A stretch of 64,000 bases of DNA from contig NZ_LDWR01000042.1 in the NCBI RefSeq assembly GCF_001039005.1, positions 1 through 64,000 of the forward strand, in the 5' to 3' direction. Of the stretch, positions 1 to 10,296 are shown one piece after another (within the stretch, counting starts at the first letter, position 1; every line of letters starts with the position of its first letter). The notes beneath the pieces were generated by a model. That model had not been told where the DNA came from and made no database searches. It saw nothing but the letters and a program-made list of their open reading frames with translations. This DNA is from Burkholderia cepacia. Lineage in GTDB: Bacteria > Pseudomonadota > Gammaproteobacteria > Burkholderiales > Burkholderiaceae. The position numbers and the translations under genes were made by a program.

Positions 1-600
1 ACGTGGAAGTCGACAGCGACGTCACCGCACTGTTGGTCGAGCTCAGGCCGGTGGACAGCGAGCTGATGCCGGTCGACGTCGACGTGGACAGCGAGGTGAT
101 CGAGCTATTGGCCGACGACAGGCCCGTCGACGTGGAAGTCGACAGCGAAGTCACCGAGCTGTTGGTCGAGCTGAGGCCGGTGGACAGCGAGCTGATGCCG
201 GTCGAGGTCGACGTGGACAGCGACGTGATCGAGCTATTGGCCGACGACAACCCGGTCGACGTGGAAGTCGACAGCGAGCTGATACCGGTCGAGGTCGACG
301 TGGACAGCGACGTGATCGAGCTATTGGCCGACGACAGGCCCGTCGACGTGGAAGTCGACAGCGAGGTCACCGAACTGTCGGTCGAGCTGAGGCCCGTGGA
401 CAGCGAGCTGATACCGGTCGAAGTCGACGTGGACAGCGACGTGATCGAGCTATTGGCCGACGACAGGCCCGTCGACGTGGAAGTCGACAACGACGTCACC
501 GAACTGTCGGTCGAGCTGAGGCCCGTGGACAGCGAGCTGATGCCGGTCGACGTCGACGTGGACAGCGACGTGATCGAGCTATTGGCCGACGACAACCCGG
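1..600 (-). repeat. Tandem 129-bp (43-codon) stalk repeats with one 87-bp unit
   Basis: The marker GTGATCGAGCTATTGGCCGA recurs at about 96, 225, 312, 441 and 570. The spacings are 129, 87, 129 and 129 bp, all multiples of three, so the adhesin stalk is built from 43-residue units plus one unit shortened by 14 codons. Copies are nearly identical in DNA, which suggests recent expansion or homogenisation. The array continues to the left edge, so the copy number is unknown. A short GTCGACAACGACGACACGCC duplication follows at 599-640. Confidence 0.9.
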
Positions 601-2443
601 TCGACAACGACGACACGCCCGTCGACAACGACGACACGCCCGTCGACAACGAACTGACACTCGACGCCGTCGACGTCGACAATGAATTGACCGCCTGGTT
701 CGTCGCATTGAGCTGCGAACCGTTGATCGCATCCGTGCTCGCCGAACTGATGCGCCCGGCGGCGACGTTGGTGATCTGGCGTTCGGTGCCCGGCGCACCG
801 ACGCTGACGACGCTGGTCGGCGTCGTGCCCTGGAAGTTGTACGTGACACCACCGATCACCGCGCTTGCCGTCGGATTCGGCGCGGCCGTCGTCGACCCCG
901 AGCCGAGCGCGACATCGTTCGCGTTGTTCGCCACGGCCGACGCGCCGAATGCCACCGCGCCTGCCGCCGCCGCGGTCGACGTGTTGCCGAGCGCGAGCGA
1001 GCCGGTGCCCTGCGCGTTGTTCGAATTGCCGATCGCCACCGCGCCGTTGCCGTTCGCGGTATTGTTCGAACCGGCCGTGACCGCGCCGGTACCGATCGCG
1101 GTACTCGGGTCGCCGATGGCCACCGCGCCGTTGCCGCTGACCGTCTGGCCTTCGCCGAGCGCCACGGCGCCGATGCCCGTCAGCACCTTCGAGTTGTGGC
1201 CGCCTGCGATCGAGCCGGTGCCTGCCGCTGCCGCCACCGTATTGCTGTCGCCGATGGCGACGGTCGATCCGGCGAGGGCTTGCGACTTGAAGCCGAGCGC
1301 CGTCGCATCGCTATTGCCGGCCACCGTCTGATTCCCCAACGCGATGGCGCTGTTGCCCGACGCCGTTGCGCTGGTGCCCATCGCGACGGCGTTGGTATTC
1401 GTTCCCGTCCCGGCCGAATCGCCGATCGCGATGGACGACGGGCCGGCCGAACTGGAACCCGTGCCGATCGCAATCGCGCGAATGCCGGACGCTGCCGCGC
1501 CCGCCGCCGCCGCCGGCGTCGCCGCCCCGCCTTCCGCTACGGAATCCGCGCCGCCCAGCGCGATCGAATTGGCGCCGCTGGCGCTTGAGCCGTTCATCAT
1601 GCCGAGCGCGCTCACGCCAGTGGCGGCGGCCCCCGCGCCCAACGCCACGGCGTTCTGGGCAGTGGCGTGAGCCACCGTTCCCGCAGCCAGCGAAGACGGG
1701 CCGGATGACGTGACATCCGTGCCGATACCCACTGCGCCCGCCGCCGTCGCGCCGGTGCCCGCGGCGGTGCGCGCACCCAGATACACCGAGTTGAGACCGC
1801 TGGCGATCGACTGGTAACCGAACGCGATGGCGCTCGACCCGCTGGCGGTGCTCGACCACCCGCCCGCCAACGCGTAAGTCGCCAACGCGCTTGAACTGAC
1901 GCCGAGGGCGGTGGAGTTTCCCCCCGTCGCGACGGCGAACGTACCCAGCGCGCTGGCGCCGGCCGCCGAAGCGCTGGAACTGACGCCCAGCGCAACTGAA
2001 TTGATGCCGCTGGAGATCGAGCCCCCGCCCAGCGCCATTGCGCCGTCCGCGATTGCCTGGGAAAACTGGCTGAGCGCGACCGCGTAAAGTCCGCTTGCAC
2101 TCGCGTGGTAACCCAGCGCCGTCGCCCCCGATCCCGTCGCGGTCGACTGGTAGCCCACGCACGTCGTGCCGCCGCTATAGAGGTTGTACGGCGGCGCCGT
2201 ACAATCCACCTGTGCCTGCGCCTGCGTGCCCCACCCGCCCGCACCGATCAGCAGCAGCGCGATCAACCCTCGGGGAGACGGATTCCAACGCGCATTGACG
2301 CTGGTCGACTCGACAACCTCGGCGCTGCCCGCCGCATCGCGACTCGACGACGCAACCCGCTTGCCGCGCGCGCGATCGAGCTCCGACGCCGCAACCCAGG
2401 CTCCCAATGCTTCGTTCCAGATCGACTTGAACGACTTGTTCAT
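1..2443 (-). CDS. Trimeric autotransporter adhesin (YadA/Hep-Hag type), 5' part only
   Basis: Surface adhesin of the type Vc (trimeric autotransporter) class; 814 residues are visible and the gene runs off the left edge. The start at 2443 gives an ESPR-type N-terminus (MNKSFKSIWNEALGAW), a long positively charged n-region, and a hydrophobic core near residues 58-72 ending in an AQAQ cleavage site. Then come many roughly 14-residue head repeats of the S-x-A-x-G / A-x-A-L-G type, as in YadA-like left-handed beta-rolls, and a Ser/Thr-rich stalk (SLSTSTSTGLSS type) made of tandem repeats at 1-600. A purine-rich RBS (GAGGGAAG) precedes the ATG. The membrane anchor must lie outside the window. A long plus-strand open frame over this gene is an artefact of codon bias. 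Confidence 0.93.
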   Translation of the reverse strand, partial: MNKSFKSIWNEALGAWVAASELDRARGKRVASSSRDAAGSAEVVESTSVNARWNPSPRGLIALLLIGAGGWGTQAQAQVDCTAPPYNLYSGGTTCVGYQSTATGSGATALGYHASASGLYAVALSQFSQAIADGAMALGGGSISSGINSVALGVSSSASAAGASALGTFAVATGGNSTALGVSSSALATYALAGGWSSTASGSSAIAFGYQSIASGLNSVYLGARTAAGTGATAAGAVGIGTDVTSSGPSSLAAGTVAHATAQNAVALGAGAAATGVSALGMMNGSSASGANSIALGGADSVAEGGAATPAAAAGAAASGIRAIAIGTGSSSAGPSSIAIGDSAGTGTNTNAVAMGTSATASGNSAIALGNQTVAGNSDATALGFKSQALAGSTVAIGDSNTVAAAAGTGSIAGGHNSKVLTGIGAVALGEGQTVSGNGAVAIGDPSTAIGTGAVTAGSNNTANGNGAVAIGNSNNAQGTGSLALGNTSTAAAAGAVAFGASAVANNANDVALGSGSTTAAPNPTASAVIGGVTYNFQGTTPTSVVSVGAPGTERQITNVAAGRISSASTDAINGSQLNATNQAVNSLSTSTASSVSSLSTGVSSLSTGVSSLSTGLSSANSSITSLSTSTSTGISSLSTGLSSTDSSVTSLSTSTSTGLSSANSSITSLSTSTSTGISSLSTGLSSTDSSVTSLSTSTSTGLSSANSSITSLSTSTSTGISSLSTSTSTGLSSANSSITSLSTSTSTGISSLSTGLSSTNSSVTSLSTSTSTGLSSANSSITSLSTSTSTGISSLSTGLSSTNSAVTSLSTST

Positions 2444-3886
2444 CTTGTCTTCCCTCGGTTCTCATGTGCTGGATGACGCGACAACGCACGCTGCGGCCGG
2501 CGAAAACGCATCCCTGCGCGTTCCGCTTGCCTCGCGACGCTTCGCTCTTCACTTTGGATGACTAACTAAACGACTGAGCAACGCTGCACGACACTCGCGA
2601 TCGTTATCGCGATCACGCGACCGCACCCCGCATGTGCGTTGCAGCACGATGCGCGGCGACGATCGCCGGTTATCGAAACACGGAAGCCGATGTCGCCGTC
2701 CCGGCGGCGGCACGATGCGCGGCGCATGACCAATGCGCGCGCGTGCGCCGTCGCGCCGAACCTGCGGCGACCTCGAATTTCATGGGAAAGCGTCGTTCAG
2801 ACGCCGGATGGACGGATGCCGGCCCGACCCTCGGGCGGCCCGTCGTGATTCATTCAGGAGGAGGATGACACCGTGCAGTCCCCGGGTCTGAAGCATGCGC
2901 CGCCGGCTCGCTCGAACCGGTGCGTCGATCTGCCATGCCTGTCGTGTTCATATTTTTCGTGCCCGCCTGATTCGATAGCGCACCGCGCGCGATCGCGCCC
3001 GGCCGAATCGAACCGCCAGGCTGCCAACGCAACGCCGCTCACACTTTCCGTTCGGCCGCCAAACGCTCTTTCCGGATTTCCGGAAAAGCATCGATGGCTC
3101 GCCGAACGACCTTGCATCGAATTAATCGATCGAATTTCCTCGTCGATTTTTTCTTTTCAGATGCCTCACCACCTGACAGACCTCGCTATTCTCCGGCTTA
3201 TCTTATATACGAACACATTCGGAGAATTATGAAATCTGTATTACCCTCGTGCCATTTATTCGCCTGCCGTCGCATTCCCATATTTTGAGAATTTCATCAC
3301 CCAATGTCACATTGAATCCTGCGTGCAGCGGGATGCGACAGCGATAAGTCGTTTGCGCAAATTCGGTCACCTCGAAGAACCGATTCCAGCCGCGCCGGGG
3401 CTAGTGTGCTGGTATTCGTTCAAACAAACCTTTTCTCGAGCGGAAAAACCCTTTTCCCAAGCGGACGACATTTACATTCATACATTCCGACGCGAATTTC
3501 TGTTTCTCCGTGAAAGAAATTTCCGAACCGCCATCAATGAAATCTTAATCAGTCAAGCCTCGAATCGGCACTTTCTATTTATCCAAATGACACCAATCCT
3601 CGACATGAGACGCCCGAATTCATCGCCCGGGCCATTTCAACCAGATAATCGATTTTCCGGAAATGAATACCGATATTAAAAGATAATTCGGCATGTTTTT
3701 CCACTTCGTTTCACCCCCGTCGATCGCCGCTGCCGGAAACGCGCCGCGCCCCCGCCGGATATGCCCACACAGGCCGCACGGAATCCTCACAATCCGGCTG
3801 TTGCCGACATATAATTTTTCGCAACAATCGTGCACATAGCCGATGCTTTCAGCCCGTCAGGCCTACTTCCCTACCCGTCCGCAACC
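2444..3886. other. Gene-poor intergenic region, AT-richer than surroundings
   Basis: About 1.4 kb between the divergent adhesin and response-regulator genes. Base composition shifts from GC-rich (2444-3060) to clearly AT-richer (about 3100-3830). Open frames here are short, lack a convincing RBS and resemble nothing I recognise, so none is called. The region should hold the adhesin promoter (minus strand) and the response-regulator promoter (plus strand, see 3786-3815). Confidence 0.6.
3786..3815 (+). promoter_or_regulatory. Candidate sigma-70 promoter of the response regulator-kinase operon
   Basis: A perfect TATAAT at 3810-3815 is preceded, after an 18-bp spacer, by CTCACA (4 of 6 matches to TTGACA) at 3786-3791. 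Transcription would start near 3822, giving a leader of about 65 nt to the ATG at 3887. The upstream in-frame ATG at 3830 would leave almost no leader, which favours 3887 as the start. Confidence 0.45.
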
Positions 3887-4712
<826 letters not shown>

Positions 4713-4720
<8 letters not shown>

Positions 4721-7067
4721 GCGCCACGCCGCATGGGCAGCGGGATGTCGCGCACTGCTGCTGCTCCTGATGGCGGTGGCCGTCACCTGCGCGACGGCCC
4801 GGGCCGCATCGACGCCCAACCCCGCGCAACTGGAAGCCGTGTCGCTTTTCGAGGACGCCGGCACGACGATGACCGTCGATCAGGTCGCCGACCGGCTCGC
4901 CGATCCGTCACGCAGTGGATCCGCGGCGACCACGCCGGCGTTCAACGTCGAGTTTTCCCGGTCGGCATGGTGGGTCCGCGCGACGCTCGGCAACCGCGGC
5001 AGCACGTTGCGCCCGCTGGTCCTGGTGCTGCGCGACGCGCGCGTCGACCATGTCGACTTCTATCTCCAGCGGAATGGCCAGTGGACACACGCCAGCCGCT
5101 TCCCCGCCGCCGATGTCGAAACCGACGGCGATGCGAACCGGCAACCATCGCGGTACCCGACACTCGACGTCACGCTGCGCGCCGGCGAAAGCGTCCCCGT
5201 GCTGATCCGCGTCACGTCGCGCAAGGAAATGCGGCTCGCGCCGGCCGCGTTCACCCGTGAAGCCTGGTCCGCGCAGGAGTCGCGCGCCACGATGTGGGAC
5301 TTCGGTTTCTTCGGCGGGTTGCTCGCGCTCGTCTGGTGCGCGCTGCTGATCGGGTTCTTCTCGCGCAGCAGCGTGTTCTACGTGCTGGCCGCGATGGCGC
5401 TGAGCACGACGCTGTTCGAAGCGGCGTACCGCGGTTATGCGGCGATGGCGCTGTCGCCCGCCGCACGCGAGTGGGCGGCGCGCGGCGAAGAAGTGTTCGT
5501 GTACCTGTCGGTGGCATGCTTCATCGTCTTCATCCTGACGGTCGCGCGACGCGAGCGGGCCCGGATGCCGATGCGTGCCGTCTACATGGCGTTCCTCGCG
5601 CTCGAATGCGTCGGCATCGCCGGTGCCGCATGCGGCGACCTGCTGACCTTCACGTGGTTCTGCCTGCGGTTGAACACCGTGCTGGGGATCGTGAACATCT
5701 GCGCAGCGTTGACGCTCGCGATCCGCCGGACGCCGACCGGCCGCGTGATGCTGATCGCGATCGCGATCGCCACTTTCAACATGCTGATCCGGATACTCGA
5801 CGGCATGGACGCGCTGCCGCCGTTCCTGTTCTGGCTCAAGTCGGATATCTATCCGAACCCCGTCATCGCGATCATCGGGCTCGCCACGCACCTGCTGGTG
5901 CTGGCCGCATGGATCCACCACGTGGGCCGTCAGCGCACCGAGGCGAGAAAACGGCTCGAACAGTTCCAGCTCACCGAACAGGATCGCCTGCGCGACGAAG
6001 TCGCGAAACGGACGGTCGAACTCAACGACGCGCTGCAGCTGGTGAAGACGCACATGCAGCAGAAGATCGAGACGCTCGGTTATGTCAGCCACGACCTGCG
6101 CGCGCCGCTGTCCACCATCAACGGCTACGCGAAGCTGCTGCTGCAAAGCGCGACGCGCGGCCAGGCGCGGCTGATCCGGTCGATCGACCGCAGCATCCGC
6201 TACCAGCTCGCGCTGATCGACGAATTGCTCGCGTTCACGAAGGCCGAACTGCAGCCGCTCGGCGTTGCGCCGGACACGACCGACCTACCCGGCCTGCTCG
6301 ACGACATCGGCCACTACGCGGTCGCGCTGTGCGGGCAGCAGGACAACCGGTTCGTCTACCGGCCGGCCACGCCGCTGCCGCGCACGGTGTCGATCGACGG
6401 GATGCGGCTGCAGCAGGTGCTGCTCAACCTGTTGTCCAACGCGTCGAAATTCACGCGCGACGGCACGGTCACGTTGTCGGTTCATGCGGCGCGCGACGGC
6501 GATGCGTGGCGCCTGCTGTTCGAGGTAGCCGATACGGGCATCGGGATCGACATCACCGGAACCCGCGACATCTTCCGCGCGTATCAGCAGGTGCAGGCCG
6601 TGAACGGCGGAACCGGGCTCGGCCTGTTCATCGCGCAACGCATCGTCGGCGCGATGGGCGGCGAGCTGGCCGTCGCCAGCCAGCCGGGTGTCGGCACGTC
6701 GTTCTCGTTCCCGGTCGTCGCGCCGGTAGTCGGGCACGCGCTCGTGCCGGTGTCGGAGCTCGTCCGGCGGTTTCAGCCGGACGACGATGCCGAGCCGGAA
6801 ATCGCCGCGCCCACGATGCACGGCCCGCCCGCCGATGCGCTCGACACGCTGATCCTGCTTGCCGGCGACGGGCGGCTCACCGATATCGAGGAATGGCTCG
6901 GTCAGGTTGCGGACGATCCGGATCATGCGGCCTTCGTGCAGGACGTGCGCCATCACCTCGATACGCTCGATCTGCACGCGATCGAGAAACTGGCCCGCTC
7001 GCTGAAACGCGCGCACGTTGCCGATACGTCGTTCGATGCCGAAACGGATTCGGCCGAACCGGCCTGA
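4713..7067 (+). CDS. 7TMR-DISM membrane sensor histidine kinase
   Basis: Inner-membrane sensor kinase of 784 residues. The ATG at 4713 lies inside the end of the response-regulator gene and gives a signal peptide (residues 1-32). A periplasmic beta-rich DISMED2-like domain follows (about 45-190), then seven membrane helices (about 195-400), a short coiled coil, and a HisKA domain with phospho-accepting His460 in SHDLRAPL. The HATPase_c domain has an N box around Asn576, a G1 box starting at Asp607 (DTGIGID) and GGTGLGLFI. A C-terminal tail of about 95 residues is unassigned. Domains of this type are thought to sense carbohydrate-like or other small ligands; the signal here is unknown. The partner is the upstream REC-AraC regulator. 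Confidence 0.92.
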
Positions 7068-7129
7068 CGGCGCAACCGCGGACAGTGCGAGACTGGATCC
7101 GCATCCTTCATCCCTGCCTGGAGATCACC

Positions 7130-7522
7130 GTGCCCGTCAACGTGTTTGCCGAATCATTCGACCTCGAAGCCGCATTCGGCGACGTGTCGGAATACTGGTC
7201 GCCGAAAGTCGTCGCACAGGTCAACGATCAGTACGTCAAAGTTGCCAAAGTACGCGGACAGCTCGTCTGGCACGATCACGCGCACGAAGACGAACTGTTC
7301 TTCGTCGTGCGCGGGCACCTCAGGATCGAATACGAAGGCGGCCGCGTCGTCGATCTGCCGGCCGGTTCGATGCACGTGGTGCCGCGCGGCACGCTGCACA
7401 ATCCGGTCGCGGACGACGAATGCTGGATCGTGCTGATCGAACCCGTGCAGACGAAGCACACCGGCGACGTCGCGTCACCGCTGACGCGGACGATCGACGA
7501 GCAGTTGCGCGCGTCGCGCTGA
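7130..7522 (+). CDS. Small cupin-domain protein
   Basis: A 130-residue single-domain cupin. Metal-binding-type residues are visible in HDHAHEDELFFVVRG (cupin motif 1) and in MHVVPRGTLHNP (motif 2). The start is a GTG at 7130, supported by GGAG at 7120-7123 with a 6-nt spacer; no in-frame ATG is as well placed. It lies 62 nt downstream of the sensor kinase and may be co-transcribed. Proteins of this size can be isomerases, dioxygenases or sensors, and the sequence does not allow a choice. The palindromic element at 7542 follows immediately and may end the transcript. Confidence 0.82.
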   Translation: MPVNVFAESFDLEAAFGDVSEYWSPKVVAQVNDQYVKVAKVRGQLVWHDHAHEDELFFVVRGHLRIEYEGGRVVDLPAGSMHVVPRGTLHNPVADDECWIVLIEPVQTKHTGDVASPLTRTIDEQLRASR

Positions 7523-7541
7523 GTTCGTTCGTCTGCCTGAC

Positions 7542-7832
7542 TAGGGCCTGTTCCCGCTAATAACGGGCTTGCGCTGGCCCCCAGAAGGGCCGAGCGCGAG
7601 GAATGCGACGAAGCGAATACTCGACGTATTCGCGAGGAGCATGACGCGGCGATCGGCCCTTCTGGGGGCCAGCCCCACGAATGAATTTTTCCTAACAGGG
7701 GAACGTGCCTTGCCGGCCGTATTGCGGCGTCGATCGTCGCTTGTTTGGCGCGGCCAAACGGCGCTCCTCACTCCTTGCACTACAGCCGGCAACGCACGTT
7801 CGCAAGCCCGTTATTAGCGGGAACAGGCCCTA
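7542..7832. mobile_element. MITE-like non-coding element with 32-bp perfect terminal inverted repeats
   Basis: The ends 7542-7573 and 7801-7832 are perfect inverted copies. Inward from the terminal TA, the repeat begins GGGCCTGTTCCCGCTAATAA. Inside are further dyads: a perfect 21-bp pair at 7573-7593 and 7653-7673, an 8-bp pair at 7613-7620 and 7626-7633, and a 6-bp pair at 7743-7748 and 7754-7759. No transposase frame fits in 291 bp. The outermost TA on each side is compatible with a TA target duplication. The right end overlaps the stop codon of the LysR gene, and the stop is TAG with or without the element. It may also act as a two-way terminator. Confidence 0.75.
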
Positions 7833-8822
7833 ACCCACGCGATACATCGGCACGACATTACTGTCGGCATTCTTCGGAAGCGCCGCAAGCGGGTGGCACG
7901 CTTGTTCGAGCAGCCAGTTGGTCAGCACCGCGATATCGAACTCGTTGCAGGCATCCGGGTTCTGGACGAGCACATAGCTCCCGGACCCAACCGTACAGTG
8001 CGGAAACAGCTCGACGAGCCGGCCCTGCTTCAGCAGCCCGTCGACCAGCGGCCGCCGTCCGATCGCGATGCCGTGCCCGTCGACGGCAGCCTGAACAAGC
8101 TGGTCGTACTGGCTGAAGTACAGCGCGCCGGCCGGCCGCAGGCGCGGCACGCCGAGTTCCCTCAGCAGATGGCTCCACGCGTGCCATGGCCACTCGCCGC
8201 GCGGATCGTCGAGATGCAGCAGCACATGCTTGTCGAGGTCCGAAGGCACCATCGACGCGGCGTCGCCCGCGGCGGACACCAGGCTCGGGCTGCAGACCGC
8301 AACGACGCGCTCGCGAAACAGCACTTCCGTATCGTCGGTCGATGTACACGGCCCTGCATATCGCACGGCCAAGTGCAAACGTTTGCGTTTAAGATCTTCA
8401 ATTTCGCTCGTTGCCGATACGCGCACGTCGATGTCCGGATAGCTTGCACGGAACGAACCGAGGCGCGGAATCAGCCACAGTGCCGCGAACGATACGGTCG
8501 TCGACAACGAGATCGAGCGCTGGCCCACACTCGACGACAGCTTGCCGATCACCGATTCCAGGTCGGACAACGCGAACGCGATCGCGTCGTACAGTTCGCG
8601 TCCCTTGTCGGTCAGCGTCAGCGAACGGATGTGCCGGTGAAAGAGCTCGATGCGGAGCTGTTCCTCGAGCGCCTTGACCTGGCGACTCACGGCGGACTGC
8701 GTGACGTTCAGTTCCTGCCCGGCACGCGTGAAGCTCAGATGACGCGCCGCGCATTCGAAGCCCCTCAGGAAATCCAGCGAAGGCAGACTTCTCAATCGTT
8801 TTGCCAATCTCACATTAGCCAT
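7830..8822 (-). CDS. shvR: LysR-type transcriptional regulator, likely ShvR
   Basis: A 330-residue LysR-family regulator of the GcvA-like group. The winged HTH lies at about residues 14-75 (SFTRAGQELNVTQSAVSRQV), followed by a linker helix and a periplasmic-binding-protein-like effector domain (about 100-310). The ATG at 8822 is preceded by a GAGG-type RBS. It sits next to, and on the same strand as, the first minus-strand genes of the fatty-acid biosynthetic locus. From memory, B. cenocepacia ShvR (BCAS0225) occupies this position and controls the adjacent afc genes, colony morphology and antifungal activity; the symbol rests on that synteny. The TAG stop falls on the boundary of the inverted-repeat element at 7542-7832. 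Confidence 0.85.
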   Translation of the reverse strand: MANVRLAKRLRSLPSLDFLRGFECAARHLSFTRAGQELNVTQSAVSRQVKALEEQLRIELFHRHIRSLTLTDKGRELYDAIAFALSDLESVIGKLSSSVGQRSISLSTTVSFAALWLIPRLGSFRASYPDIDVRVSATSEIEDLKRKRLHLAVRYAGPCTSTDDTEVLFRERVVAVCSPSLVSAAGDAASMVPSDLDKHVLLHLDDPRGEWPWHAWSHLLRELGVPRLRPAGALYFSQYDQLVQAAVDGHGIAIGRRPLVDGLLKQGRLVELFPHCTVGSGSYVLVQNPDACNEFDIAVLTNWLLEQACHPLAALPKNADSNVVPMYRVG

Positions 8823-9404
8823 ACCGCCGCCTCAAAGTTGCACCATCGTCAAACAAGTCGCTATTCGTCTCCCAGAGTCGCTTCCTTTCATTTGAATTCG
8901 GAAACGATTTTATATTGAAGCATACATGCATCTCATTCTTATTTTCAATCATGACATTTGTATTTATCTATCAATTTTCGTGATACCTACATTCTTACAT
9001 AAGCGTTATGAAGTAACGATTTTGTAAATGAATATGTGCACGATATTGTGTCGTGATTGATGCGAAAAATACCGCTCCCATGGCGGATTTCGGGCGAATT
9101 TCGCCGCTACGTTGGCAGTTTTCACGCTGCAACGGAGCAATCGCGATATGCCTACAAATCAATTTCAATTGCCTGTCTTTTCAGTTGATTTACCGTATTA
9201 CGAAAACATGCAAAATCTCGGCATGCATATCGAATGCATATAAATCATGAATTTCCTGTTTATTACCAATGACTAAACAAGTGGAATTTCGCTTGATTTC
9301 AACGTCGCCAGAAAATTGACGCGCCGATCATTTCCGGAAATGAATATTCCGCCGAGCGCGATTGGCGATCGGCGGTTTTTCACCGCGTTGCGGCCGGCTC
9401 CCGA
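8823..9404. other. AT-rich intergenic region upstream of the LysR gene
   Basis: About 580 bp with clearly lower GC than the flanking genes. Both flanking genes are on the minus strand, so it contains the LysR promoter and the 3' end of the diiron-protein transcript. On the minus strand an AATATAAAAT stretch near 8907-8917 could serve as a -10 region, but I see no good -35. The only open frame (about 65 codons near 9053) has no supporting features. Confidence 0.5.
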
Positions 9405-10256
9405 CTACACGTCCGCCACCGCCGCGTCCGCGCGCGCCGTCACCTCGCGGCGATAGCGGTTCAGTTCCTGCGCGGTCGCGAACGTGCGCTCGAACAGGAT
9501 CGACAGGTTGTGCAGGATGCGCTCGACAACCTTCTTTTCCCACTCGCCGTCGAACCGGATCTGCTCGTCGAGCCAGCGCTCGAGCCATTCCGGATCGGGC
9601 AGGCGCGACTGCACGGTGTCGCGCGGGAACAGCGCCTGGTTCACGTGCAGGTTGGTCGGGTGCAGCGGCTTCTCGGTGCGGCGCGCCGACGCCATCAGCA
9701 CGCCGATCTTCGCGAACGCGGCACGCGCAACGTCGCCGCAATTGTTCAGCGCCTTCTTCATGTAGCGCAGGTACGCGCCGCCGTGGCGCGCTTCATCGCG
9801 CGAGATCGTTTCGTAGATCTGCTTGATGACGGGCTCGGTGTGCCAGTCGGCCGCGCAGCGATACCAGTGGTTCAGGCGGATCTCGCCGCAGAAGTGCAGC
9901 ATCAGCGTCTCGAGCGGCGGCGCCGGATCGAACGGGAAGCGCACCGCGTGCAGCTCCGCTTCGGTCGGCACCCTATCCGGCTTGAAGCGGCGCAGGTATT
10001 CCATCAGCACGAGCGAATGCTTCTGCTCCTCGAAGAACCACACGCTCATGAATGCGGAAAAGTCGCTGTCGTGCTGGTTGTCGCGCAGGAACATCTCCGT
10101 CGCGGGCAGCGCCGACCATTCGGTGATCGCGTTCATCCTGATCGTCTCCGCCTGCTCGTCGGTGAGCAGCGAAGCGTCGAAGCGGGCCCACGGGATGTCC
10201 TTCTCCATGTCCCAGCGAACCGCTTCGAGCGACCTGAAAAGTTCGGGATAGAGCAT
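9405..10256 (-). CDS. Ferritin-like diiron oxygenase/desaturase family protein
   Basis: A 283-residue soluble four-helix-bundle diiron protein. A full carboxylate-bridged ligand set can be proposed: Glu46, Glu77 and His80 (EEQKH), Glu125, Glu155 and His158 (DEARH), with about 30 residues between paired glutamates, as in acyl-ACP desaturases and AurF-like oxygenases. It lies 40 bp downstream of the membrane desaturase on the same strand, suggesting a two-gene operon for oxidising a fatty acyl chain. The start at 10256 (MLYPELF) is preferred; a GTG at 10265 is possible. From memory the equivalent B. cenocepacia gene is BCAS0224 of the afc locus. Confidence 0.85.
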   Translation of the reverse strand: MLYPELFRSLEAVRWDMEKDIPWARFDASLLTDEQAETIRMNAITEWSALPATEMFLRDNQHDSDFSAFMSVWFFEEQKHSLVLMEYLRRFKPDRVPTEAELHAVRFPFDPAPPLETLMLHFCGEIRLNHWYRCAADWHTEPVIKQIYETISRDEARHGGAYLRYMKKALNNCGDVARAAFAKIGVLMASARRTEKPLHPTNLHVNQALFPRDTVQSRLPDPEWLERWLDEQIRFDGEWEKKVVERILHNLSILFERTFATAQELNRYRREVTARADAAVADV

Positions 10257-10296
10257 CGTCGTCACCGTCGTCGAAAGGCGTTCGGGCCAGATGGGG

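Noticed and set aside
1..600. CRISPR array
   Set aside because: The repeats are 129 bp, contiguous, in frame and part of a coding stalk; there are no unique spacers and no cas genes.
3..1331. 442-codon plus-strand open frame over the adhesin
   Set aside because: It is a shadow of the repetitive minus-strand adhesin, whose translation has an ESPR signal and head repeats; the plus-strand protein is low-complexity and has no start context.
3323..3679. 118-codon open frame in the AT-richer gap
   Set aside because: No RBS, no recognisable motif and composition like the surrounding non-coding DNA; not enough to call a gene.
7542..7832. A degenerate insertion sequence with transposase
   Set aside because: No transposase remnant was found in any frame; the element is too short and wholly palindromic in design.
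8823..9404. A small gene near 9053-9250
   Set aside because: About 65 codons, no RBS and no motif; it lies in an AT-rich promoter region.
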